Below, piece after piece: positions 23,736-34,000 of a DNA stretch of 64,000 bases. The stretch is from positions 55,746,939 to 55,810,938 of the forward strand of contig OX388351.1 in the NCBI GenBank assembly GCA_947579665.1, written 5' to 3'. Position numbers and translations under genes: made by a program. Each line of letters opens with the position of its first letter. The first letter of the stretch is position 1. Source of the stretch: Sympetrum striolatum (Eukaryota; Arthropoda; Insecta; Odonata; Libellulidae). Under the pieces are notes generated by a model. The model saw only the letters and a list, made by a program, of their open reading frames with translations. It did not search any database and had not been told where the DNA came from.

Positions 23736-24898
23736 TTACTAACTTCCCGATAATCTCGTATATAATTTTGATTATTTTGGGGATTATAGTTCCGCATTCT
23801 CCGGTCTCGGTTTCTTTCTTGCTCATTCCCTCTAGAATTTTGATTTCCATAAAACCCGCCTTGATTATTCCGGTACTGATTTCCACCGCCATTTCCCATT
23901 TCCTGCGGGCGATTACAATTAACCATCCCATCGCTATATGGGTTTCCAGATTTGTCATACTTCCCTAAAAGGCTCTGTAACTTTTCCAAAGTGAGGTTTT
24001 CCGCGGTGTTTAATACGTCTTGTACGCGAGGCGGCAACTGTCTACATAGCACAAACACTAATTCCTCCTCAACCCACGGTGGCTGACACAATCTGGACAG
24101 TGAAATTTTTTCCGTGACGTATTGTTTCATCGTTACCCCCGTATTCCGGCGGTACACTCCCGAACGGATTTTTTCGTTATGTTCATGCTGTTCGTGGGGA
24201 CCCCAATAAGTCTCTAGAAACTTTTCCCTCATCTCCTGGTAATTTTTTGGTTGAGGGAACAATGAATTAGCCCACGTCTTCGCGTGCCCCTCGAGCAACC
24301 CATCAAAATAGTACTTCTTCTTCTCCTCCGATATTCCCGCCATGGCGAAATTGGTCTCCATTTCTCTCAAGAATTGAATGGGGTGTTCCTCCCGCAATCC
24401 GCGAAAACGTAGCGATTTGACCAGGTCCGTCGGCCATGGTCGGCAACACACGCTGCCACCGGACCCATTTATTAGTCCCCGTTTAACTGTCTCCAATTCC
24501 TGATTCACACCCTCGATTTCATGCTGAACCGCCTGCATGATTCTCCTGTTGTCACCCCCCAAATCTTCACGTAACTTTCTGCTTACTCTTTCGGTCAAAC
24601 TTTCTTCGATCCTTTCCATTTTCCTTTCTATCCCCTCAATTTTTCGGTCTATTTTATGTCCCAATCGTTCGATTCTAGTCCCCATTGCGGTGAGCATCGA
24701 CATCACCTTCTCCAACGCCTGGTGAATTCCCTGGGCATCACAATCATTTGTTGGTTGCGCCTTACCTTCTCGTAGCGCCAACCCTGCCATGTCTATCTCT
24801 AACAACGACTCCTCCCCCGGATGATCCTCGGACGCTGACTCGATGGATCCGGACGAATCCTTCCTCGTCCTGTAGCCAGAAAAATCGCCGGTCGCCAT
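23633..24898 (-). CDS. Gypsy gag (capsid) protein
   Basis: I start the protein at the ATG at 24898, in a good context (GAG ATG G). The frame is open further upstream to a TTG at 24937, but no earlier in-frame ATG exists. The product is 421 residues. Residues about 60-142 form a long charged coiled coil (LEKVMSML...IERKMERIEESL). About 160-315 is a retrotransposon capsid region with PIQFLREMETNF, KTWANSLF and MREKFLETYW. The tail from about 330 is rich in Asn, Gly, Gln and Arg and has no CCHC zinc knuckle, so RNA packaging probably relies on the basic NQ/RG tail, as in other Gag proteins lacking the knuckle. A 10-codon upstream frame (ATG at about 24967) lies between the primer-binding site and gag. 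The stop at 23633 follows the frameshift site by about 50 bases. Confidence 0.92.
   Translation of the reverse strand: MATGDFSGYRTRKDSSGSIESASEDHPGEESLLEIDMAGLALREGKAQPTNDCDAQGIHQALEKVMSMLTAMGTRIERLGHKIDRKIEGIERKMERIEESLTERVSRKLREDLGGDNRRIMQAVQHEIEGVNQELETVKRGLINGSGGSVCCRPWPTDLVKSLRFRGLREEHPIQFLREMETNFAMAGISEEKKKYYFDGLLEGHAKTWANSLFPQPKNYQEMREKFLETYWGPHEQHEHNEKIRSGVYRRNTGVTMKQYVTEKISLSRLCQPPWVEEELVFVLCRQLPPRVQDVLNTAENLTLEKLQSLLGKYDKSGNPYSDGMVNCNRPQEMGNGGGNQYRNNQGGFYGNQNSRGNEQERNRDRRMRNYNPQNNQNYIRDYREVSNTQSPTREARELGSDHLNRPGLREERSSPMTRQQ
23643..23690 (-). promoter_or_regulatory. -1 ribosomal frameshift site (T TTA AAC) with downstream stem
   Basis: In the gag/pol overlap the minus strand carries TTTAAAC at 23690-23684. 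The gag frame parses it as T TTA AAC, the classic X XXY YYZ slippery heptamer, and pol is in the -1 frame. Four to five bases downstream, CGGGGTTA (23679-23672) can pair with TGACCCG (23649-23643) with one bulge. The intervening loop can form an inner GCGA/TCGC stem. Heptamer, frame and spacing all agree. Whether the structure is a simple hairpin or a pseudoknot cannot be told. Confidence 0.85.
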
Positions 24899-24973
24899 CT
24901 CGTACACTGCCAGCCCTGTCGAAAGACGCGCTGTCAATTGCCCACGACAACCAATGCTGGACGCATCTTCGGG

Positions 24974-24991
24974 ATCCTGGTCACGGCACCA
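24974..24991 (-). promoter_or_regulatory. Primer-binding site, probably tRNA-His
   Basis: Three bases inside the 5' LTR the minus strand reads TGGTGCCGTGACCAGGAT. Its complement ends GGTCACGGCACCA, which matches, from memory, the 3' acceptor and T-arm end of arthropod tRNA-His plus CCA. The 3-nt gap to the LTR is usual for Ty3/gypsy elements. The tRNA identity needs a database comparison; the site itself is clear from its position and TGG start. Confidence 0.8.
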
Positions 24992-24994
24992 GAA

Positions 24995-25205
24995 TGTGAC
25001 AGATCCTTCCTCTGCGGCCTTGCGGTCCGGGCTCTTCTGCCCGTCCTCTCTTCTTCACCCGCCTTCGCGGCCTTGCCGCCACCGTCCCTGCCCTCGGGCG
25101 TCCAAAATAAACATTACACACAAAAAAAAACACACGCGAAAATCGGGCCCTCCATCCCTCAATCGTTGTACCAAAAAAACAAACACAAAATACAATACCG
25201 TTACA
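24995..25205 (-). repeat. 5' LTR of the gypsy element
   Basis: 211 bp, near-identical to 19271-19481. As the 5' LTR on the minus strand it should carry the element's promoter. I see no canonical TATA box in it. Confidence 0.97.
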
Positions 25206-25209
25206 ATAG
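25206..25209. repeat. Target-site duplication ATAG (right)
   Basis: Direct repeat of 19267-19270 bounding the gypsy element. Confidence 0.85.
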
Positions 25210-28200
25210 AATTGAATGATTTCCTCGTTCGTGCCTTGATAAATAATGTAAAAAGCACCAAATATGATAAATTAAGTATCAAAACGAAATTTTTGGTTTC
25301 CATTTGTATGTTATATAGCTAGAAGCCCTGGGACAAAACTGCTGCTATCCCAAATGGATATTATATTTCATATCCGAAATAAATGATGAGAATAATAATA
25401 GAGCTGAGTTAGACGTAGCTTATTCAGATTATTTGGTAAACGGATGTTAAAGGACCATTCATATGCAGCACAACTTTACCACCGGTTGCTAGATCCTTTT
25501 CCAATTAATTGTATTAATAACATATTCAAATAAACGCATTTTATAACTCATCCGTTCAAATAAATTCCCGAAATAGAAGGCTATTAGAAGCCTCTACGAC
25601 CTCGTGTTATTTGCGTCTATTCGTAAAGCATTTAATATTTCAGTAATGCAGAATAACAAGGTCCACAAACAAAGGTCATTATTACACCTCTGAATCCCTA
25701 TTATTCGCAGGTGCGGAAAAAACGAATCCACACTAATAAATTGGAGGTTTGGAATGGGAAGGGGTAATCTTGGTGAAGGGTGGGGTTGATTGGAGGGCCA
25801 ATGGAGATCACGTATTGGGGTCAAAGAGAGGCCGAAATGGCCTCCAGATGGAGAAGTTGGCCTGAAACAGGGAACCAAGGAAATGGAATAAGAACATTGG
25901 AATGGAAGAGAGAGAAAGAAAGGACGTTTGAGATGTGACGGGAGATGGGGAAGAACGATGAGAGATAAAGAGAAAAGAGAGGAAGAGTTGGCGAAGAAGA
26001 GAAATAAGGCATTTGATGTGTGGAGTTCCAAAGAAAGAAGAATTAGATTGGACTGTGGAGATAGGAGTGCGAGGAGAAAGAAAGACCACAACAAAGGAGT
26101 GAATGGGCATCGAATTGAACAAAGAAGAGCAAGAAAATAAATTAGAGGGTAAAAGAAGGAATAGGGCTTGTGATAAAAGGTTCAAAGAAAGGGTCATACA
26201 CCAACCCTACGCATAACTTTACCTGAAATAAATTAAGAGCTCGTTGTATCGTAAATTAATCATATGAGGAATATTCATATGGTCTAGCTTGAGTTATGCA
26301 GACTGTAATGTTCCAAAAATATGTAATGTTGCGGAACTATTGAAAGTTTGATTTTTAAAAACATTAGAAATATTATATACACAATTGTTTACCATTCATA
26401 GCAAGCAACTAGCACATAAAAAAGTTCTGGTGACGAGATTAATATGTGGAAAAATTTCTATGAATCAACTCTACTGTAATTATATGAAAGCACCACTAAA
26501 ACAATGGCGAACCTGAAATTAGCACTAAACGCCATCACTGAGTTCTATGGTTTAGTATTATGCAAGTCAGATCGAAAAAAAGAGCATAAACTGAATAAAT
26601 TTCGTAATATAGTTTGACCTATTGACATTAAAAAGGCGTTACATGAAATAAAATAAAATAGTGAACTTTTTAGGGCGACAATTCCCCCAGTAAAATCATC
26701 ATTATGTTTATTTTGTAATCATGCTGCGAATAAATGGATTTATCACTCTAGTAATATGTGCTGTAACTTTAAACGATAAGCTATGTGTACCTATATTCAT
26801 GGTGATTTACCTCTAAAATATTTTTATTTAAAATAAAAGTGTCTATTATCTGATTATCGTGAGATTCACGCTTCCCTATTAAAGCAAAGTGGTATCCCTG
26901 GACAAAAAACATAGCCCTGAGCTGCTTCATTTGCAAGTCGATAAGTATGCCGCTCTTCTTATCCTACCCATAATCCTCCTCGGATATGCACGAATTCAAT
27001 TCTCTTTAACTCACGTCAATGTTTGACTTTCCGTCCTCCCCGCCTTATTAGCACGCCCTCTTCCGTCAAATTTTTAAAACACACACCCCCTCCTCCCCTC
27101 TCGCGAAAACTTCGGGCTCTAGAAATTGAATTATGCAAGGTAGGTTATCAAATACAGGGGCATTCCGTCAAGGGGTCAAGTCATTAGCTATGTGTATTGT
27201 AATTCAAAAACTGGTTTCTCCACTCTTTAGAATGCTTCTCATTCAACGCTTGTGCACGTTGAGTAAATTCTTTGTCCACTTTTTTGCTTTTATTTATTTG
27301 GCACTGTGAAATAAGGGTAAATTTCGATTTCAAAATTGTGAAGACGATTTAGTATTGTATGCGATGAATGTAATTCTTCATGATCTTACTGGTTTTGTGA
27401 TCATAAAGTAGGTTGAAATTGGAAAGAATTGACTAAACATTTAATCTGATTTTAATAAATTCTCTTAATTTTGTGATTTACTTAGCATTTCCATTTATTC
27501 ACACGTATTTTGAGGTGGACAGGTCTTTCAATTAGGTTCTTTTTCCGGTTATCTCTTCATTTTCCCATATCCATCTTTTCCTTTCAAGTAAACAATTTCT
27601 ATCAGGTATTTTATTACTGCTGAATATACAACCTAATCATTATCTCTGGCCACGATATAAATACGTCAAGTAAACTTGTAATACATGAAGTGTAGTGAAA
27701 TATGTGCATTAAAATAAAGGAAAAGCTAATTGAGCATATCATAAGGGTAATACAAGTCATCATCGTTAACATGGTATTGTCATTAATGTTATTCTTAATT
27801 GGAGATGAGAATGCGTATAACATATTACTTAATTCATCAAATAATCTTATTTTTACTAACCATTGATTGAAGGCTAGATGATCTATGATATTGTATCAGT
27901 CTACTGATTTTTCTTCTCATTTAGTTCTTCTTTTGGAATATCGTAATTGTACTTTATGCAAACAAAAACACGTTATTTGTCTAAACTACAACCATATGGT
28001 TGGCCCTTCTCAAGACTTTAGACAAAATCTAATACCTCTATTTTTCCATTATTATGTATGTTTTCCATTAAATTTTGAGGTTAAATTTGCTTTTTGAGCC
28101 AATTTCACCCTTAAAATATCCAAGAGTATTCGAAGCTTGGCTAGGCATTGTCGGCACCTATTGAAACATAACATTGCACAGTCCCAATTTAACTGAGATA

Positions 28201-29729
28201 GACTGCCTTAAAATCCCCCGTGAATATCTTCGGAAAATGGCAATAAGCGATTCCACCGCACCTCTCGTTAGCATAAAGTGGATTCAAATGTTTGCTCCGT
28301 TTTCTCAGAAGCCATTTGCTTCGACGCCACCTAAAATCTCCAAGTTTCATGGTCTCACGTCAAAGTTTATGACTCCCTAGGATATCGTATATAACCGAAT
28401 ATTTGAATTAACTTACCTATTCCTTACGCTGGAGTAGCATCAGCACACATTGCGTTTTCTTGAATTTTCTCTTAACTTTTCCTTTTTAATTGGAAATTCA
28501 AATATGGCGAACCTGCTATTGTCTCCTTATTTCTTCTAATATAATAAATACCGTGGCTTATATTTATTTATGATTGTGCTGTTTGTGACGGTCATGACAA
28601 ATTTATTGATTTACTGTATAGTATAGAGCAGTATAAGATTAATTTATATATATGCTGATATTTTTAGCTTTAACTTCTATATTTTTTATAAATATAAAAC
28701 TTTTCATTAATATATTACTTATATCACCTAATTATTTTATTGGTTTCATACAGCTGTTATAGGAAACTCTTACCGTAAACTCACGCAGTACATTCAGCTT
28801 TTCCGCCTCATACTGATGCTGTTTACGATCCCTTTGTCTAAACTGCGCTCCTGCTCTTCATGCGTGATTCATGTTCATCGCAATCGGTTGTAAGGTAATT
28901 CTAGGCAGGAGTTCTAACCCTGGAAAGTAAATGCCAGGATCCTACCTCCCTTAAGATTAACTTTTCATTCTTCGCAAGAATTTTAACAGATTGTAGAAAA
29001 TTACAACACCACCGTTTAACAATAGAGTATTTGTAGCAAAATCATTAAAAAAGCCTTCCAAACGGGTTTCCTATAGGTTACTCAATATCTCATTAAATGA
29101 ATGGTATTTACCGCTGCAGCGATGAAAAAACGGATAAAAAAAGAAACTTAAACGAACATAATTCTACAGAATAATAATTTTTTACCTTTTTAGCAAGGAC
29201 GAAAATATCAGGGTATATGCAGATTCTACGTTACTAACTCGTAGTACCTTGGAAGTAAGATTTTTATTTCTAAACGTATGCCATATCAAAACCGTTCCTT
29301 TTTACTAAAAGGAATAGGAACATAAACTAAAAAAAGTGAAGCGATGAATACTTCAATGCTAAGAAATCTCAAACGAAAACAAATATGCTAAATAATCTGT
29401 AATTTGTAAGAAAATAAAATGACTTTAACAGTCTTAAGAGCTATGAAAAGAGCAAGAAGAAAAAAAAGTAAATAGGAAAGATTCTGATGATGTCGTTAAG
29501 AACAGAAAAAAATACAATCACAAGTTTATTTTATATTCAATAGGAAACGGTATTTCATCTATCTTTGATATATATATTTCATAAATACACCACTGTTAAT
29601 AAAATCTATTTGGAAATAAGTCCAAGTAACCGATGTTTAACTTCTCCTTTAAAATTATTTTTTCATTTTATTTTATAATTATAAATAATTGTTTTAATAA
29701 TTAATAGTATATTTAATGTATAAATGATG
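25210..29729. other. No gene seen; purine-rich tract at 25745-26180
   Basis: AT-rich apart from 25745-26180, where the plus strand is strongly purine-biased (many GAAGA, GGAAG and AAAGA words). That bias keeps minus-strand frames open with a Ser/Leu/Phe/Pro-rich low-complexity composition (25594-26197), which I do not take as genes. A weak donor-bounded minus-strand open segment lies at 28774-28843. Confidence 0.4.
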
Positions 29730-29737
29730 CTGTAGAC

Positions 29738-30016
29738 CAGGAGCCACCAGACGTATCAGTCCGAGAGCCGCATTAACTATCAAACAACAGTTTGGTGGCA
29801 AATTACTCACTCGAGATCCAAATAAAAAAGAAACAAAACAAGTTTTCTTTAATTATTAATTTTAAATAATTAAAACTAATAATTGTTTTAATTTAATTTT
29901 GTAAAAACTTAACGTCCAAATAAGCGGCGGCTGATCTTGGCAGGATACACGTAAATTTCCGTTAATCTTTCCCATGTATAAAGAGATCTCCACGTGCCGT
30001 AGTTTGGAGACCCCTG
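29738..30016. mobile_element. hAT-type MITE, 279 bp (family 2), perfect 8-bp TSD
   Basis: The ends are CAGGAGCCACCAGAC and, reverse complemented, CAGGGGTCTCCAAAC. The element is flanked by CTGTAGAC on both sides (29730-29737 and 30017-30024), a perfect 8-bp target duplication. The interior has an AT-rich core and a conserved block AAGCGGCGGCTGATCTTGGC near 29922-29941. The same family occurs in inverse orientation at 44143-44450. No transposase frame is present. Confidence 0.9.
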
Positions 30017-30164
30017 CTGTAGACTAAATAAAATAATTCGGAGCATCCAATTATTCCTTTCATCTTCAATATATTCATAAGACTGAATAACATTCGAGAA
30101 TGTAATTAAATTTCGATCCCTAACAGATATTTGAATACCTTCCTGAATACGATGCCTATATTTG

Positions 30165-30237
30165 GGGGTTAATTGGTAGAGTGGCCTTCAAAGGCTAAAA
30201 TTCGCCCAAGAAAAAAGACGGCATTATTATTATTATA
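30165..30237 (+). mobile_element. 3' end of a non-LTR element or SINE with (ATT)n tail
   Basis: GGGGGTTAATTGGTAGAG, then a GGCCTTCAAAGGCT stem, then TTCGCCCAAGAAAAAAGACGG, then ATT repeats. The architecture and the GCCC-A-AA-AAAG motif match the end at 1150-1242, so both are probably copies of one (TTA)n-tailed family. Confidence 0.4.
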
Positions 30238-30969
30238 TATTGCTACGAGTTAGCAAATATTATACCCTTTCTAATTGCCTAACGTGGAAAAGCTGCTTTT
30301 TACGCTTTAGTTGGTCAGAATTGGATTCATGAAGTATCCAATTTACATCTAATTGGTTGATGGTTAAATATACATGGATGTTGGTGTACATGGATTTTCA
30401 GCTAAGTATCTCCCGTTAAGGTGCCTTATTTTATTGAAATTCCAAATCAAATAAGAAGACACCCATGGAAGTCCCGACCCATAGTGCTGTCTCTGTTTAG
30501 ATTTTCCGTAATTACATCGCATTTCCTTAAGCAAATCCCAGATTTCCGGGACGTTCGATGCGTTCAGAGAGAGGGATCAAATGGGCAAAGGGAGCAAATC
30601 GGATTCCTTCATAATTCATTTACTACGTACCAAATTAGACTTTTTCTAGAAGACCTTACTTTTTTGATAAGAAAATTATCATTTTTACGGAGAAATGCTT
30701 ACAAAAATTATTGCAATTTCATACGACGCATTTTTTTGGGTAAACTCTGTGTAGTTTGGTTTTACTTCATTGATTTACCTGATTATTGGAATAGTCGTAA
30801 CATTGGGAGTGCCAAAATAAAAGAACAACGTCATGGTATCTTGATGAAGCTTAATAGAAATTTCTTGTAAGCTTATGATGCTACCATTAGTTTTTGAAAC
30901 CACATGTTTGTAAAAGTGGAATTTGTTTCAACCGTCCAATGACTCAGGTTAGAGAAAAAGCTATTAATC
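30238..30969. other. No gene seen
   Basis: AT-rich. A 149-codon plus-strand open frame (30421-30870) contains stretches such as FSVITSHFLKQIPDF but starts at a GTG, has no domain I recognise and no conserved partner. I leave it uncalled. Confidence 0.35.
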
Positions 30970-31035
30970 TCATGGAATCGAACCCCAGACCGCTTTTTTC
31001 AAGACCGAACGGGCTACCCACTTGCCAATTCGGGA
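30970..31035 (-). mobile_element. tRNA-like SINE head (antisense)
   Basis: On the minus strand an A box, TGGCAAGTGGGTAGC (31027-31013), is followed by a perfect B box, GGTTCGATTCC (30984-30974), about 30 bases apart, as in tRNA-derived pol III promoters. The cloverleaf is not foldable into a functional tRNA: the acceptor stem is absent. It is a SINE head or tRNA pseudogene. Confidence 0.5.
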
Positions 31036-34000
31036 GAATGGAGTATCTACATAACTTACTAACACTGTATTTTATCCATCCATCTTACTAATCTAATAAT
31101 GAAATTTTAAGAATGTAAAACATCCGAATAATAAATGCGTAAAGAATTTAAAATGAAAAAGTTTCGCATATTACGTTGGAATCTTGCACAAGCTAAAATT
31201 TAATTACATCTTAAAACGTCAAGGCTCTGTTCTAGAGCTAATGCGGTAGCCTGGTTTTGGAACCATAAAAAATCAGATCTTATTGCAGGATTTATTTTGC
31301 AACCAAAGGTCTTACCACTGTGTCACCTTCCTCTCTGATAATGTGTATTTGAAGTGCTTTCCTCAGATAAGTCCCTGGTGATAGATAAAGGACATAGGTT
31401 TGAATCTTTTCCGTGTGTTATCCCACGTAATGTAGGTCATTGGATTTACCGGAATAAGACGTCACTGAGCGCTTCTTAGTCACCCAATTTCCCTAATGCA
31501 GCCGAGACAGAAGGATCTCCGGGGCACTGCTCTCTCTTATTTCCCCAGACCAACCTACTTTCACCCCTATATCTTCCAGCTAATTTCTAAGTTGCGTTTC
31601 CCAGAATACGTTTACTTCCACTGAACTCTTCTCCCACCTTTGCGTTACCCTCTCGGATTTTCCTACGCGAATGCGCGAGCCAATTCCAATCTAAGAACAC
31701 TGTTAATTTAGTTAATTGGTTTTTCTCTATCCTCAAGGGAGTAAATTTTCATCTGGCTAAGTCAAGGTTATCGCTTTAGAGTAATTACTTATAATTAAAT
31801 GTGAGAATCTAATTGAATCCAAATAAAAATATTTGGATTCCACATACTTGAACTTATATATCTGTGTGCAGGTTTTTCTCCGCTGTTATTCCATCGGTAT
31901 TCTGAAATTTTATCTCAATTTCATGTGCAATGTCGATTAATAAAATGATTTCTCTGACGAAACGTTTTTTTTCAACAACCAATACATTAAAACTATTATT
32001 AAGGAAATAAGCAAACATATTCTAACTGTAACTATAAATGTTGGACTTACCACGAATTATCTACACCTCTAAAAATGGAAAATACCCCTACCCAATTAAA
32101 AGAACTCCATCGATCTATTCATTTCGATAATGTTCATCGATGAAAATCTATTAAAAGTTATTCTTAGGCCGTATATTTTATTGTTAATAAAATCATAGTT
32201 TTAAAATACTAATTCAGATCGAATAATAGATTAATTTTTACCTTGAGTTCATAAAATAAATAACCCATTATCTTTTGCATATGTGTCTCCTGTTCAAATA
32301 AACTATGTTAAAGGTAAATTCCATTGAATATTCTCATTCTATAAATCGGAAAATATGGTATAAATTGGCTCTCCTTGAGATCTCACACTGTCTGCTCGAA
32401 AATTATGAAAGCATTTTAAGAATTACCTTGAAGTATTTCTAATCTTTTTATCTTAAATTTAAATTTAAACTTAAAGCTTGGCATGTCCGACCGCAAAGTA
32501 ATTTTGCAAATAATTAGCATTTAAAATATATTTACAGAATTAGTGAGGGATAGATAAAGGCTGTACTTTTTTTTCCTTAGAATACTTAGAGCATTCGCGG
32601 CTCATTCGATTAACATCTTTATCTCTATTTAATAATTGAAAAGGAAGAATATGAAGCAGAAAGTTCCTGAAACATGAATTGAAAAATTGTGATTTTTACT
32701 AAAAGGTACGACCATTGAAGCTAAAGGGGCCAATTAAAATGTAACACGAATGAGAACTATCAGAGGTCTAGGAATGAAATTACACGAAGATACAATAATT
32801 AGTAGCTTTAGGGTATAATGTATTCCTTAATTCCCTTGTCATTCTTCAATACAAATCAAAATAAACAAAAGCTATCTAGAAGATCTCATTGGACCGTGTT
32901 TGTGAGGATATCAAAAGAGAAAAGGAATGAAAATACATACAGCTAAACAACATTTTTGTTCTACTCATGTTAATGTGACGAAGACTATACCATTTTGATA
33001 TTCTATATTCAAGTCTATATTCTATAGTATATAGTCAATAGACAAACTTTTCCACTAATTACTGAAATGAAAATTTACCGTAAAATTTTGGATTGAGCCT
33101 TTATAATTTCATGCTGTTTCTCACAGATATTCATTTTAGAAGGTGTTTCAGATCCAACCGGAACTTGCCCTGCATCTCTCTTAATTTTTCTATCCCGAGC
33201 TTCAAATACCTTCAAATAAATAATATCAATTTATTATTTCTCATTTCCACCCCTTAATTTTATTCCTATCAGTCCTTCATAAGATTTGAATTATCCTTTG
33301 AAGCTTTAGTTTCCACAAAGGATATGGCAAAAGGACAGCGTCAGCCGATGGTGGAGAATGCCTTAGCTCGTTTTTTTGTCTTTCAAACCCATTATATCCT
33401 CAGTTTTGCATTTCCCTTCGTCTTTCTCCTATGAAATTCCTTTTTCTTCGAAGATAACTTAATATTGGATAAGGAGATGCATTTTTACTCCAGAAATTCC
33501 TCGTTCAGAGTAAAGATAAAGTTTAGTAGGAATTTTATCGCATCCGAACGTCTACGAAGAATTCTCGTTTCGCACCATTTTTTTGCCAAAGTTTCCATTT
33601 CCGCCACTAATTTGCATGCAATGCTGCTGAGTGATCCATGCTATTGAACTTCTGATCACACCTCATTAATCTTGCGTCGAGATAAGCGTGCCGCGCTTCT
33701 CACGATAGCAAAGGTCCTTTTTCGCGATATTGGGCCGATTTTGCGGGTCACTTAGTAGGAATTCTAGTCTCAGAAAATGTATGCTGATTTGATTCGAAAA
33801 TGAAAAGACGCTCGAATTTGTATTCATTATATTGAGATAATGCGTAGTTGATAGAATACTTATTCCTGCATTTTTGTAGCCTAGGTTTAGATGTCATCTA
33901 GCAGGTACGAATGACGTTTTCTCCACTAACTCAGGCAGTAAATTGGAACTTAAACGTCTCTTATTTGTAGTCGGAAGTAAAGAGAAGAGTGTGGAGCCGA

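Larger units (their letters stand above)
19271..25205 (-). mobile_element. Complete Ty3/gypsy LTR retrotransposon, 5.9 kb
   Basis: The element is on the minus strand. It has 211-bp LTRs at both ends (TG...CA), a matching 4-bp target duplication, a primer-binding site inside the 5' LTR (right side in the window) and a polypurine tract inside the 3' LTR (left side). The gag frame is followed by an overlapping pol frame with protease, RT, RNase H and integrase in Ty3/gypsy order. No env frame follows pol; instead there are about 0.95 kb of non-coding sequence. The two LTRs differ only in one A-run length and one short site, and both frames are free of stops, so the insertion is young and may be autonomous. 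Confidence 0.97.

Noticed and set aside
23701..23968. 79-85 codon frames on both strands within the gag tail
   Set aside because: They are alternative readings of the gag coding region with no independent support.
24899..24937. Extending gag to a TTG at 24937
   Set aside because: Nuclear eukaryotic translation rarely starts at TTG, and a well-placed ATG lies at 24898.
25594..26197. Overlapping minus-strand frames of 129-166 codons rich in Ser, Leu, Phe and Pro
   Set aside because: They are a by-product of the purine-rich plus strand. Several frames are open at once and no domain is recognisable.
30973..31030. Functional tRNA gene on the minus strand
   Set aside because: A and B boxes are present but the arms do not pair into a cloverleaf.
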